Below are positions 1 to 6,138 of a DNA stretch of 6,138 nt, piece after piece. The notes below the pieces were generated by a model, which did not search any database, was not told where the DNA came from, and was given only the letters and a program-made list of their open reading frames with translations. Positions within the stretch are counted from its first letter, which is position 1, and each line of letters begins with the position of its first letter. Origin of the DNA: JANOQP01 sp044227705. Its GTDB lineage: Bacteria; Bacteroidota; Bacteroidia; Chitinophagales; Saprospiraceae. The stretch spans positions 1 to 6,138 of the forward strand of contig JBGAWE010000254.1 of assembly GCA_044227705.1 (NCBI GenBank). The letters run 5' to 3'. A program made the translations under genes and the position numbers.

Positions 1-1173
1 CCCGATTTTCGAGGCGAAGAAATCGATGATTTCTCCCGTCCGCAAGGCGTCGTTGTCGATTTGATGCCCGCCTTTCGAGGGGTCGGAGATTTGCTCCCAG
101 GCGGGGGCATAGTTGTTGGTGATGACCAGTTTCGTCTCGGGCACCGGCAAACCGAGGGCTGCCCGCGCCGCAATGGTGTCGGCGATTGCCTGCGAACCGA
201 GGAGCCACGGGCGGTTGAGGAGCCACGCGCAGTTGGCTGGCCACTGGGTCAACTGGTAAGAGTAGTCTTGCAGAACAGGCCGGTGGTCTTTAGAAACGAC
301 GAGGTCGTTCGGCTGGTGGAACATGTAGAGCGCGGGCAGCGGGCCGGGCTGGGCTTCGGCGAGCCAATTTTTGAGCATCGCACCAAAGAAATTGGCCACG
401 CCCTGAATGCGGTACTGCTCGGCGGCTGGTTGGTTTAGCGGCCCGTCAAGGGCACCAAGGTCGGGGCGAGAGAGATCCATCGAGGCGACGTTCGAGGCCC
501 AGCCAGCCGCTTGGACGCACTGGTTTTCATAGATCAAGTTCGGCGCGGCGACGGGTGCGAGTTGCCCACAGTCAGCCGGTTTTTCGGTCGGTTCGCCCAT
601 GAAGGCCACGCCCAAGACCGTGATGCCGCCCGCGCTCTCGCCCGCGAGGAAGACGTTTTGCGGGTCGATTTTCCACGTCGATTTGTTGTTCACGAGGTGT
701 CGGATGGCGCCGCGCACGTCCTGCACCGCGCGCATGTGGGCGCGAAACCACTCGCTGGTGTCGGCGACGTTTAGGCAGTCCCAATTGACGCCGAGGAGCG
801 AGACGTTGCAATGCCACGAGCTGCTGGTCTCGAACATCCCCAGCCGGTACTCGATGCTGGCGGCGACGTAGCCCCGCTTCGCAAAGTCGTCTAGCCAGAA
901 CTGCTCGACGGGGTCTTTCCGGGTTCCCGCGAGAAAGGCGCCGCCGTGGACGGCGATGAAAAGCGGACGACCACAGGCGGGCGGGTCGTCGTCGGTCGGA
1001 TAGGCGAGATCGAGCTTCAACTCGACTGGCTTTCCGGCGAAGTTGGTGGCGGTGCCGTAGGTCAGTTCGGTCTTCTCGATTTGAAAAACCGGCTGGGTGA
1101 ACGGTTGGGCGGCGAGGTAAGAAGCAGCCAGCGCGAACAGGAGGGAGGCGGCTGTACTTTTCATAATAAGCAT
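1..1173 (-). CDS. Secreted alpha/beta-hydrolase (carboxylesterase-like), C-terminus beyond left edge
   Basis: I translated the complement of 1173-1 and found 391 codons without a stop. The protein begins with a signal peptide (K5, then a hydrophobic stretch to about A22), so export is expected. The alpha/beta-hydrolase set is complete: oxyanion-hole motif HGGAF at 76-80, nucleophile elbow GESAGG at 178-183 with Ser180, a likely acid Asp290 in PND, and a likely His370 in GGHQID. The HGG and GESAGG motifs are those of carboxylesterases and related esterases that hydrolyse carboxylic esters; the substrate cannot be read from the sequence. Six cysteines (67, 122, 133, 202, 219, 315) could form disulfides outside the cytoplasm. 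The start may be ATG 1173 or the in-frame ATG 1164; the latter gives a cleaner signal peptide (MKSTAAS) and a more normal leader after the candidate promoter. It is transcribed divergently from 1245. After His370 only 21 codons remain visible, so a C-terminal sorting domain may lie off the window. Confidence 0.88.
   Translation of the reverse strand, partial: MLIMKSTAASLLFALAASYLAAQPFTQPVFQIEKTELTYGTATNFAGKPVELKLDLAYPTDDDPPACGRPLFIAVHGGAFLAGTRKDPVEQFWLDDFAKRGYVAASIEYRLGMFETSSSWHCNVSLLGVNWDCLNVADTSEWFRAHMRAVQDVRGAIRHLVNNKSTWKIDPQNVFLAGESAGGITVLGVAFMGEPTEKPADCGQLAPVAAPNLIYENQCVQAAGWASNVASMDLSRPDLGALDGPLNQPAAEQYRIQGVANFFGAMLKNWLAEAQPGPLPALYMFHQPNDLVVSKDHRPVLQDYSYQLTQWPANCAWLLNRPWLLGSQAIADTIAARAALGLPVPETKLVITNNYAPAWEQISDPSKGGHQIDNDALRTGEIIDFFASKIG
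199..234 (-). repeat. 18-bp tandem duplication inside the hydrolase gene
   Basis: Two adjacent 18-bp units, 199-216 and 217-234, differ at only two positions. On the coding strand they read as two six-residue units, NCAWLL and NRPWLL (about residues 314-325), lying between the proposed catalytic Asp290 and His370. The reading frame is kept. The simplest explanation is slippage or a small in-frame duplication that was tolerated or selected. Confidence 0.8.
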
Positions 1174-1183
1174 GGTTTGAGTG

Positions 1184-1191
1184 CAAAACTA
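1184..1191 (-). promoter_or_regulatory. Candidate Bacteroidota -7 promoter element for the hydrolase gene
   Basis: Read on the minus strand this is TAGTTTTG, a full match to the Bacteroidota -7 consensus TAnnTTTG. It lies 10 bases upstream of ATG 1173 and 19 upstream of ATG 1164. A transcript starting a few bases downstream would have almost no leader for the first ATG and about 15 bases for the second, which slightly favours ATG 1164. I see no convincing TTTG-type -33 element at the expected distance upstream, so this is a candidate only. Confidence 0.4.
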
Positions 1192-1244
1192 CCCGACTGC
1201 CGTCCACCGCGTTCGATATTCGCCCCCGAAATCCATCATTTCCC

Positions 1245-1595
1245 ATGCTCAAACCAACCACGACCACCCTCAAAAAGCTCGAAGAGGTCTTCGAGGAAAT
1301 CGGCTACGAGGTGCGCTACGAAAAGGGCAGTTTCCAGAGCGGCCACTGCCTCGTCGAGGAAAGAAAGGTGGTCGTCGTCAACCGATTCTTCGACACCGAC
1401 GGAAGGGTGAACGCGCTTTTCGACATCCTTTTCCAGCTCGATCCGCCCGCCGACCGCCTTTCTGAAAAGGGCCGCGACACCCTCCGACGCGCCCTGAAAA
1501 CTTGGAAGTCCGCCCAAAATCAGGCAGAGGCCGAGCCGGAAAACGAGACCGAAACCGCGCCCGAATCCTCCATCCCAAATCCCCAATCCCTGTGA
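1245..1595 (+). CDS. Small conserved-looking protein of unknown function
   Basis: This is a 116-residue protein I cannot name. Residues 1-89 look like a small folded domain: an N-terminal helix (TLKKLEEVFEEIGY, 8-21), then beta-like segments with Y25, G28, G33, H34 and C35, a hydrophobic VVVVN strand at 42-46, and an RVNALFDILFQL helix at 54-65. Similar short proteins with a KxxVVNxFxD-type core occur in Bacteroidota, but that is from memory and gives no function. There is no signal peptide or membrane segment, so it is probably cytoplasmic. From about residue 90 the tail is acidic and low-complexity (E, P, A, N, Q) and probably disordered. It ends in TGA overlapping the GTG start of the PhnP-like gene, which implies co-translation. 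No Shine-Dalgarno sequence precedes ATG 1245, as is usual in this phylum. Cys35 and His34 could bind metal, but nothing proves this. Confidence 0.8.
   Translation: MLKPTTTTLKKLEEVFEEIGYEVRYEKGSFQSGHCLVEERKVVVVNRFFDTDGRVNALFDILFQLDPPADRLSEKGRDTLRRALKTWKSAQNQAEAEPENETETAPESSIPNPQSL
1572..1590 (+). repeat. Heptanucleotide repeat at the gene junction
   Basis: ATCCC occurs three times at exactly 7-base spacing (1572, 1579, 1586) just before the stop of the 116-residue gene and the overlapping GTG start. It encodes the last residues IPNPQS. It resembles spacer-type simple sequence that has become coding, and it covers the place where a ribosome-binding site of the next gene would otherwise lie. 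Confidence 0.6.
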
Positions 1596-2368
1596 AACTG
1601 ACCCTCCTCGGCACCGGCACCTCGCAGGGCGTCCCAGTCATCGGCTGTGAGTGCGCGGTCTGCCGCTCGACGGAAGGGCGCGACAAGCGGCTCCGGCAGT
1701 CGGCCCTCCTTTCCTTTTCGGGAAAGAACATCCTGATCGACGCGGGGCCGGATTTGCGGCAGCAAATGCTCCGCGCCGGTGTCTCCTCGCTCGAGGCCGT
1801 CCTCATCACCCACGAGCACGTCGACCACTGCCTCGGCTTCGACGACTTGCGGCCGTTCAACTTTTCGAGCGGGCGGGCGATGCGCGTCTTCGCCCAGCCG
1901 CGCGTCGCTGGGGAGATTGCCCGGCGGTTCGACTACGTTTTCGGCCCGAAAATCCCCGGCCTGCCACAGCTCGATCTGGTTGAGATGGAAAGCGGATCCA
2001 TCCTAGATTTTGACGGAGTAAAAATCGAGGCCTTCGAGGTGATGCACGGGCGGCTGCCCATCCTTGGCTTCCGCATCGGCGATTTGGCCTATGTGACTGA
2101 TTGCAAAACCTTGCCGGAGGAGTCTTTCGAAAAATTGCGGGGACTGAAAACACTCGTGCTGAACGCGCTCCACCACAGCTTTCATCATGCCCATCTCAAC
2201 CTCGCCGAGGCACTTGCTTTGATTGAAAAAATCCGGCCGGAGCGGGCTGTTCTCGTCCACATCTCGCACCAAATGGGGCTGCACTCGGAGGTCGAGTCTG
2301 GTTTGCCGCCAGGCGTTCGGCTGGGGTTTGACGGTATGGAGATCGAGGTCTCGACCGCAAGCGGATGA
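1592..2368 (+). CDS. PhnP-like metallo-beta-lactamase-fold phosphodiesterase
   Basis: This 258-residue protein has the metallo-beta-lactamase fold and resembles PhnP, which hydrolyses phosphoribosyl 1,2-cyclic phosphate in the C-P lyase pathway. The visible dinuclear metal set is the H-x-H-x-D-H motif (H74, H76, D78, H79), H152, D170 and H223. H201 fits the PhnP catalytic histidine. The PhnP structural zinc site also appears to be kept: C19, C21 and C24 in GCECAVC, plus H226 in HISH. The end (GVRLGFDGMEIEV) matches the PhnP C-terminus. I chose GTG 1592 because the conserved N-terminus (KLTLLGTGTSQGVP) begins there. The in-frame ATG at 1502 would add 30 Arg/Lys/Pro-rich residues out of frame with the upstream gene. 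The GTGA overlap suggests translational coupling. No C-P lyase genes are visible, so the natural substrate here may be another cyclic phosphodiester. A terminator follows. It has no signal peptide. Confidence 0.92.
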   Translation: MKLTLLGTGTSQGVPVIGCECAVCRSTEGRDKRLRQSALLSFSGKNILIDAGPDLRQQMLRAGVSSLEAVLITHEHVDHCLGFDDLRPFNFSSGRAMRVFAQPRVAGEIARRFDYVFGPKIPGLPQLDLVEMESGSILDFDGVKIEAFEVMHGRLPILGFRIGDLAYVTDCKTLPEESFEKLRGLKTLVLNALHHSFHHAHLNLAEALALIEKIRPERAVLVHISHQMGLHSEVESGLPPGVRLGFDGMEIEVSTASG

Positions 2369-2426
2369 AAAGGGCAGGACGCGGCAACGGGCGACAAGAA
2401 AAGGCCCGAAACTGGATCTTCAGGCC

Positions 2427-2460
2427 AAAAAGCCCCGCGGCAGCGCGATGGGCTTTTTTT
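2427..2460 (+). terminator. Intrinsic (Rho-independent) terminator
   Basis: A 9-bp perfect stem, AAAAAGCCC at 2427-2435 with GGGCTTTTT at 2450-2458, runs into seven T residues (2454-2460). The 14-base loop can add an inner CGC/GCG stem (2436-2438 with 2445-2447). It lies 58 bases after the stop of the PhnP-like gene, so it most likely ends the 1245-2368 transcription unit and insulates the surface-protein gene. The A-run on the left arm would also let it act in the opposite direction. Confidence 0.85.
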
Positions 2461-2465
2461 GTCGG

Positions 2466-2481
2466 GGAATTCTTGAATTCC
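2466..2481. repeat. Short inverted repeat GGAATTC-TT-GAATTCC
   Basis: Perfect 7-base arms (2466-2472 and 2475-2481) flank a 2-base centre, five bases after the terminator T-run. As RNA it could form a 6-bp stem with a CUUG loop; as DNA it is a 16-bp dyad of the size bound by dimeric regulators. It lies 118 bases upstream of ATG 2600, so an operator for the surface-protein gene is possible. The rest of the spacer, 2482-2599, shows no clear TAnnTTTG element, no Shine-Dalgarno sequence and no small gene. Confidence 0.5.
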
Positions 2482-2599
2482 TCTGTCCTTTACACAGCCG
2501 CCGATGGGCAGCGAAACCGCCCTTTAAGACCTCTTGCCGAAAACCCCGAAATCCTAATCCAAGACTGATTCACAACCATCCACCATCCTTTTTGCCGTC

Positions 2600-5500
2600 A
2601 TGAAGAAATTCCTCACAGCTTGGCTTGTCGTGGCAGCCGCCCTCTTTTTCGGCCAAAAACTCGCCGCGCAGAACCTCGACGTGGTCATCCTCGGTCCAAC
2701 CGAACTGGACTTGTGCTTCCAGCCTTGCGGCACCTACCAGGCCTCCGTCGTCGGCGGGACCGCGCCGTACACCTACATCTGGAAGACGAGCATTGGCACC
2801 ATCGGCGGCAACGGCCCGACCTACACCCTCTGCATCGACAACCTCCCGCAGATTCCGCCTTTCACCCTGCTGCTCGTCCTCACGGTGGTCGACGCTAACG
2901 GAAACACCGTCCAGACCGAGTTCCCAATCCAGGTGACCAACAACGCGCCGCCCGCCACCGGCACGATTACCCCGATTTGCGGAAGCAGCCCCGGCGGCGT
3001 AGCCGTCGCGGCCGTCTCGACGCCAAACTGTCCACTGACTTTTCAGTGGACGGGGCCGAACAACTTTACCTCGACAGCCCAGAATCTCCTCGTCATCGTT
3101 CCTGGCTGCTACACGGTTGTCATCACGAACTGCCAGGGCTGCGCCTCGACCGGCACCTTTTGCGTACCGAAAAGCACGGGCCTGAAAAGCCTAACCTCCT
3201 CCAACCCAAACCCCTGCAACGACCCGACCTCGCCGCCCGTCGGCGGCCTCTGCGAAAAGGTCTGCCCCGGCCAGACCGTGACCTACACGGTGCAAAAAGA
3301 CTCGTCCGGCTCGGCCACAAATCCTTTGACTTGGGCGATTTCGGGGGCAAATTCCTACCAAATCGCCTCCAACCAGCTGTCGGCGACCGTCACCTGGGGG
3401 ACGGCGGGCGGCGGCTCAGTCGTCGTAAAAACCGGTCTGACAGGCGGTTCGGGCTGTCCCGACTCGCTCTCGCTCTGCGTCACTGTTACCGACGCGCCGA
3501 AGGCCATCATCGGCACCAACCCAAAGCCGCAGCCGCCGAACAACACGGTCGTCGTCTGCGAGGACCAGACGATTTTCTTTGAAAACAAGAGCCTCAACTC
3601 GGCCTCCGTTGAATGGGACTTTGGCGACTTCACCCAAAAAAGCCACGCCGACAAGCCGCAGCACAGCTACGCGGTGGCGGGCACCTATTTCGTGCGGCTC
3701 ATTGCCCGGACAAGCTGTTGGTGCGCCGACACAGCCCTTTTGGAAATCTACGTCGTCCCCGGCACCGGCCCGACGCTCGACTGCATCGGCACCGTTTGCA
3801 AAGGCACGGAGGTGACGTACTCGACGCCCGCAAACTGTGGCAATTTCCAGTGGAATGTCTCTTCCGAAGGCACCGTCTTGAGCGGCGGCGGCCCGGCCGA
3901 CCAGAGCATCACCATCCAATGGACTGGCGGCGAGGTCGGGCAAATCAGCCTCACCGGGCTGTCCTGCACCCCCGCGCTCTGCCCGATTCCGGCCGTTTTT
4001 GAAATCCCCATCATCTCCGACGACGCGACGATAAAGGGCGACCAGCGCGTCTGTTTTCAGGCCGAGGAGGTCTACGAAATCGCCCCGTTCGGCGGCGCAA
4101 ACTTCGCGTGGACGCTCGCCAGCGGCGGTTTCATCAAAGAGGGACAGGGGACGAACAAGGTGAAAATCCAATGGACGGCGCAGCCCAATCTCTCGCTAAT
4201 CCATTATCTGTCAGTGAGTTACGACAATTGCTACCTCGGCTGCGGCGGCTCCGACCAGATTGCCGTGAAGATTTTGCCGCAATACTCGGCCAGCGGCCCG
4301 CTCCAAATCTGCGACGGCGGGCAGGGCAATTTTTTGGCGGCGACCGTCCCCGGCGCGGCACCGATCCCGGTCGATTGGGAAATTTTCGACCAGCAACAAG
4401 CCTCGGTTTTCAGCGTCGCCAACCAGTCGGCGCCCATCATCCCGATGAGCTTCGGCGCTGGCCAGTTTTTGATGAAAACAAAACCGGCCGACCCGACGAA
4501 AACCTGCACCGACGACTACGACCTGACCCTCAATGTGAAACCGCTGCCGCCCTCCCCGACCGGCATTTTGGGCGAGGACGAAATCTGCCCCGGCCAGCCG
4601 TACACCTACTCGGCGACCGGCGCGACGGCGGGGAACAACATCGTCTGGCAGTTCACAAACGGCTCGCCCGCCAGCCAGCAGGGCGAAAAGGCCGTCGTCA
4701 ATTGGGCGGCGAACGGGGCATACGAGGCCTTCGCCTCGCAAAAAACCGCCGATGCGCTCGGCTGCGAGTCGCCCGCCATCGCATTCTTCGCCGACAAACT
4801 GCCCGCGCCGACGGTCTCCGGCGACGCAGTGGTTTGCGCCCAAACGGAGGGCAGCTACTCGGCCACCGTCTTTCAAAACATTGACTATCAATGGCTTATC
4901 AGCCCCACCGATGCCGGGGCCGTGACCGACGGGCAAGGCACGACGGCCGCCAAAATCTTCTGGTACAAACCCGGCGACCACTCGGTCTCGGTTGTCGCGT
5001 GCGGCAAGTCGGGCAGTTTCCCGGTTCACGTCAACGCGTTGCCCGAGCCGGTGGCCGTTGCGCCCGATTCGGTCTGCGCGGGCGGCGCGACGGTGGCGGT
5101 CTCGGTCAGCCAGCCTTTCGTCCAATATTCATGGAAAAGCGAAAACGGAACGGTCGTCTCGACCCTCGCCGCGCCGAGCATCACCGGCGGCCACTATGAA
5201 ATCGAGGTCGTCGACGCGAACGGCTGCCGGGGCGACTCGACCTTTTTCATCGCCGAGAAGCCGCTGCCGAACGTCAACATCTCGACTCCCGATTTGGAAA
5301 TCATCTGCCCCGCCGCTGGGCTGAACTCGGTCAGCCTTTATGCGACGAACACCGACGAAGGCCTTGATTATCAATGGTTTAAAGACGGTTCGCCCATCCC
5401 TGGCGCGGTGACCGACCAATTCACGGCGACGGCAATTGGCCTCTACCAAGTCGTGGCGACGGCCAAAAACGGCTGCTCTTCCACCTCCAATTCCGTCAAC

Positions 5501-6138
5501 ATCGGCGACTGCGGAAGCGGCGGAGGAGGTGGCCCTCCCAGCGGTGGCGCACCCTGCCCCGACGTGGATTTCACCACCCTGCCGACTGCTGCCTGCAACA
5601 CGCGCCAATACGTCCCGAACCTCGGCCCCGGCTACATCCCAGGCAGCGCGATTTGGTATTTCGGCGACGGCGCGACCTCGGCGGTTTTCAGCCCGACGCA
5701 CACCTTCCCGGTGGCTGGTTTCGTGAAAAACTTCCTTGTCGCAAGCTTCTCCAATGGCGCGACCTGCTTCAACTGGCACCCCGACCAAATCGACGCGGCG
5801 GCTGACTTCGCCTTCGGAAGCCCGTGCGCTGGCGGCCCCATCGCGTTCACCGACCTCTCGACTTTCATCCCGGTGACGAGCATAATCGGCTGGGCATGGG
5901 ATTTTGGCGACCCGGCGAGCGGCGCGGCCAATGTCTCGACAATGAAAAACCCGTCGCACACCTTCTCGTCAGCGGGCAACTACGCAGTCTCGCTCACCAT
6001 CACGAGCGCGAGCGGCTGCACGTCGGTCATCACCAAAAACGTCGGCGTGGCCGCACCGCCCGTCGTGACCATCATCGACCCGACGGCCAACTGCGCGGGC
6101 AACGCCCTCCAATTCGACGCGGCCACACCGAACAACGA
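2600..6138 (+). CDS. Giant secreted modular adhesin-like protein with PKD, PKD-like and SprB/Ig-like domains; C-terminus beyond right edge
   Basis: One open frame of 1179 codons runs to the window edge. A signal peptide (KK, hydrophobic core 5-17, likely cut near A23) shows export. Module order: an N-terminal beta domain (25-120); an SprB-like module from C127 (to about 191); a PKD-like module (215-300); a PKD domain with WDFGD at 339-343 and HSY at 355; PKD-like modules at about 393-473, 477-559, 561-649, 650-738 and 738-818; an SprB-like module ending DANGC (818-894); an Ig-like module (895-970); a Gly/Pro linker (971-986); a PKD with YFGDG at 1020-1024; a PKD with WDFGD at 1100-1104; then the start of another. 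Such proteins in Bacteroidota are surface adhesins or gliding-related filaments, usually exported by the type IX system. The C-terminal sorting domain expected for that is not visible. Cysteines are frequent, usually near module starts and ends. ATG 2600 is the only start that gives a signal peptide; it has no Shine-Dalgarno sequence. Adhesion is inferred from architecture only. Confidence 0.9.
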   Translation, partial: MKKFLTAWLVVAAALFFGQKLAAQNLDVVILGPTELDLCFQPCGTYQASVVGGTAPYTYIWKTSIGTIGGNGPTYTLCIDNLPQIPPFTLLLVLTVVDANGNTVQTEFPIQVTNNAPPATGTITPICGSSPGGVAVAAVSTPNCPLTFQWTGPNNFTSTAQNLLVIVPGCYTVVITNCQGCASTGTFCVPKSTGLKSLTSSNPNPCNDPTSPPVGGLCEKVCPGQTVTYTVQKDSSGSATNPLTWAISGANSYQIASNQLSATVTWGTAGGGSVVVKTGLTGGSGCPDSLSLCVTVTDAPKAIIGTNPKPQPPNNTVVVCEDQTIFFENKSLNSASVEWDFGDFTQKSHADKPQHSYAVAGTYFVRLIARTSCWCADTALLEIYVVPGTGPTLDCIGTVCKGTEVTYSTPANCGNFQWNVSSEGTVLSGGGPADQSITIQWTGGEVGQISLTGLSCTPALCPIPAVFEIPIISDDATIKGDQRVCFQAEEVYEIAPFGGANFAWTLASGGFIKEGQGTNKVKIQWTAQPNLSLIHYLSVSYDNCYLGCGGSDQIAVKILPQYSASGPLQICDGGQGNFLAATVPGAAPIPVDWEIFDQQQASVFSVANQSAPIIPMSFGAGQFLMKTKPADPTKTCTDDYDLTLNVKPLPPSPTGILGEDEICPGQPYTYSATGATAGNNIVWQFTNGSPASQQGEKAVVNWAANGAYEAFASQKTADALGCESPAIAFFADKLPAPTVSGDAVVCAQTEGSYSATVFQNIDYQWLISPTDAGAVTDGQGTTAAKIFWYKPGDHSVSVVACGKSGSFPVHVNALPEPVAVAPDSVCAGGATVAVSVSQPFVQYSWKSENGTVVSTLAAPSITGGHYEIEVVDANGCRGDSTFFIAEKPLPNVNISTPDLEIICPAAGLNSVSLYATNTDEGLDYQWFKDGSPIPGAVTDQFTATAIGLYQVVATAKNGCSSTSNSVNIGDCGSGGGGGPPSGGAPCPDVDFTTLPTAACNTRQYVPNLGPGYIPGSAIWYFGDGATSAVFSPTHTFPVAGFVKNFLVASFSNGATCFNWHPDQIDAAADFAFGSPCAGGPIAFTDLSTFIPVTSIIGWAWDFGDPASGAANVSTMKNPSHTFSSAGNYAVSLTITSASGCTSVITKNVGVAAPPVVTIIDPTANCAGNALQFDAATPNN
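3240..5051 (+). repeat. Array of diverged PKD-like modules with paired tryptophans (within the surface protein)
   Basis: Six modules of about 80-90 residues share a pattern: a Cys near the start (CPGQ, CKGT, CFQA, CDGG, CPGQ, CAQT), a YTY/YSA-type strand, a first Trp, a Gly-rich turn, a second Trp, and a later Cys in some. The Trp pairs are W245/W266, W418/W441, W504/W525, W683/W702 and W765/W788, that is 19-23 residues apart. In the sixth module W593 is followed by F618 in place of the second Trp. A true PKD domain (about 314-385) separates the first module from the rest. The modules are clearly diverged at DNA level, so this is an old duplication series and not a recent expansion. Confidence 0.7.

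Noticed and set aside
1502..1591. An upstream ATG that would extend the PhnP-like protein by 30 residues
   Set aside because: The extension is Arg/Lys/Pro-rich, overlaps the 116-residue gene in another frame, and has no counterpart in the family, whose conserved N-terminus starts at the GTG at 1592.
2365..2568. Small plus-strand open frames across the intergenic terminator region
   Set aside because: They run through the terminator hairpin and T-run and the inverted repeat, and show no protein-like conservation pattern.
2977..3582. A 201-codon plus-strand open frame in a different frame of the surface-protein gene
   Set aside because: Arg/His/Leu-rich frame-shifted reading of the SprB-like and PKD-like region; the frame starting at 2600 is continuous through it, so no frameshift needs to be invoked.
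3416..4171. A 251-codon minus-strand open frame, with others at 5129-5959 and 572-1273
   Set aside because: All are shadows of confirmed genes in other frames or on the opposite strand, with skewed composition and no domain signal.
3240..5051. Possible CRISPR-like or recent tandem DNA repeats in the long gene
   Set aside because: The repetition is at protein-fold level only; I saw no repeated identical DNA units with regular spacers.
4211..5125. A 304-codon open frame on the minus strand inside the surface-protein gene
   Set aside because: Its translation is Arg/Gly/Ala/Val-rich with no recognisable motif, and it lies wholly antisense to a frame with clear PKD-like modules. It follows from the strong C/G bias at third codon positions.

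Overview
The window looks like chromosomal DNA of a GC-rich Bacteroidota bacterium, most plausibly from the Saprospiraceae/Lewinella-like part of the phylum. This is an inference from four things: a very long secreted protein built from PKD, PKD-like and SprB-like modules; no Shine-Dalgarno sequences before any gene; a TAnnTTTG-type -7 element; and a PhnP-like hydrolase placed behind a small conserved protein. No tRNA, rRNA, CRISPR array, insertion sequence or integrase is visible.

Layout. Positions 1-1173 (minus strand) hold the N-terminal 391 codons of a secreted alpha/beta-hydrolase (esterase type) that runs off the left edge. A 71-bp divergent spacer (1174-1244) carries a candidate promoter for it. 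On the plus strand a two-gene unit follows: a 116-residue protein of unknown function (1245-1595) and, overlapping it by four bases (GTGA), a PhnP-like metallo-beta-lactamase-fold phosphodiesterase starting at GTG 1592 and ending at 2368. A strong intrinsic terminator (2427-2460) closes this unit, followed by a short perfect inverted repeat (2466-2481). From 2600 to the right edge a single open frame encodes at least 1179 residues of a secreted, modular, adhesin-like surface protein whose C-terminus lies outside the window.

How the parts relate. The two truncated edge genes both encode exported proteins (signal peptides, even or numerous cysteines, extracellular domain types). The middle pair is cytoplasmic and probably translationally coupled. 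Nothing shows that the three transcription units share one pathway. The points most worth following are the pairing of the small unknown protein with a complete PhnP-type active site and structural zinc site, and the Trp-paired module array of the giant surface protein. Both edge genes are incomplete here, so their full lengths and C-terminal sorting domains cannot be judged.
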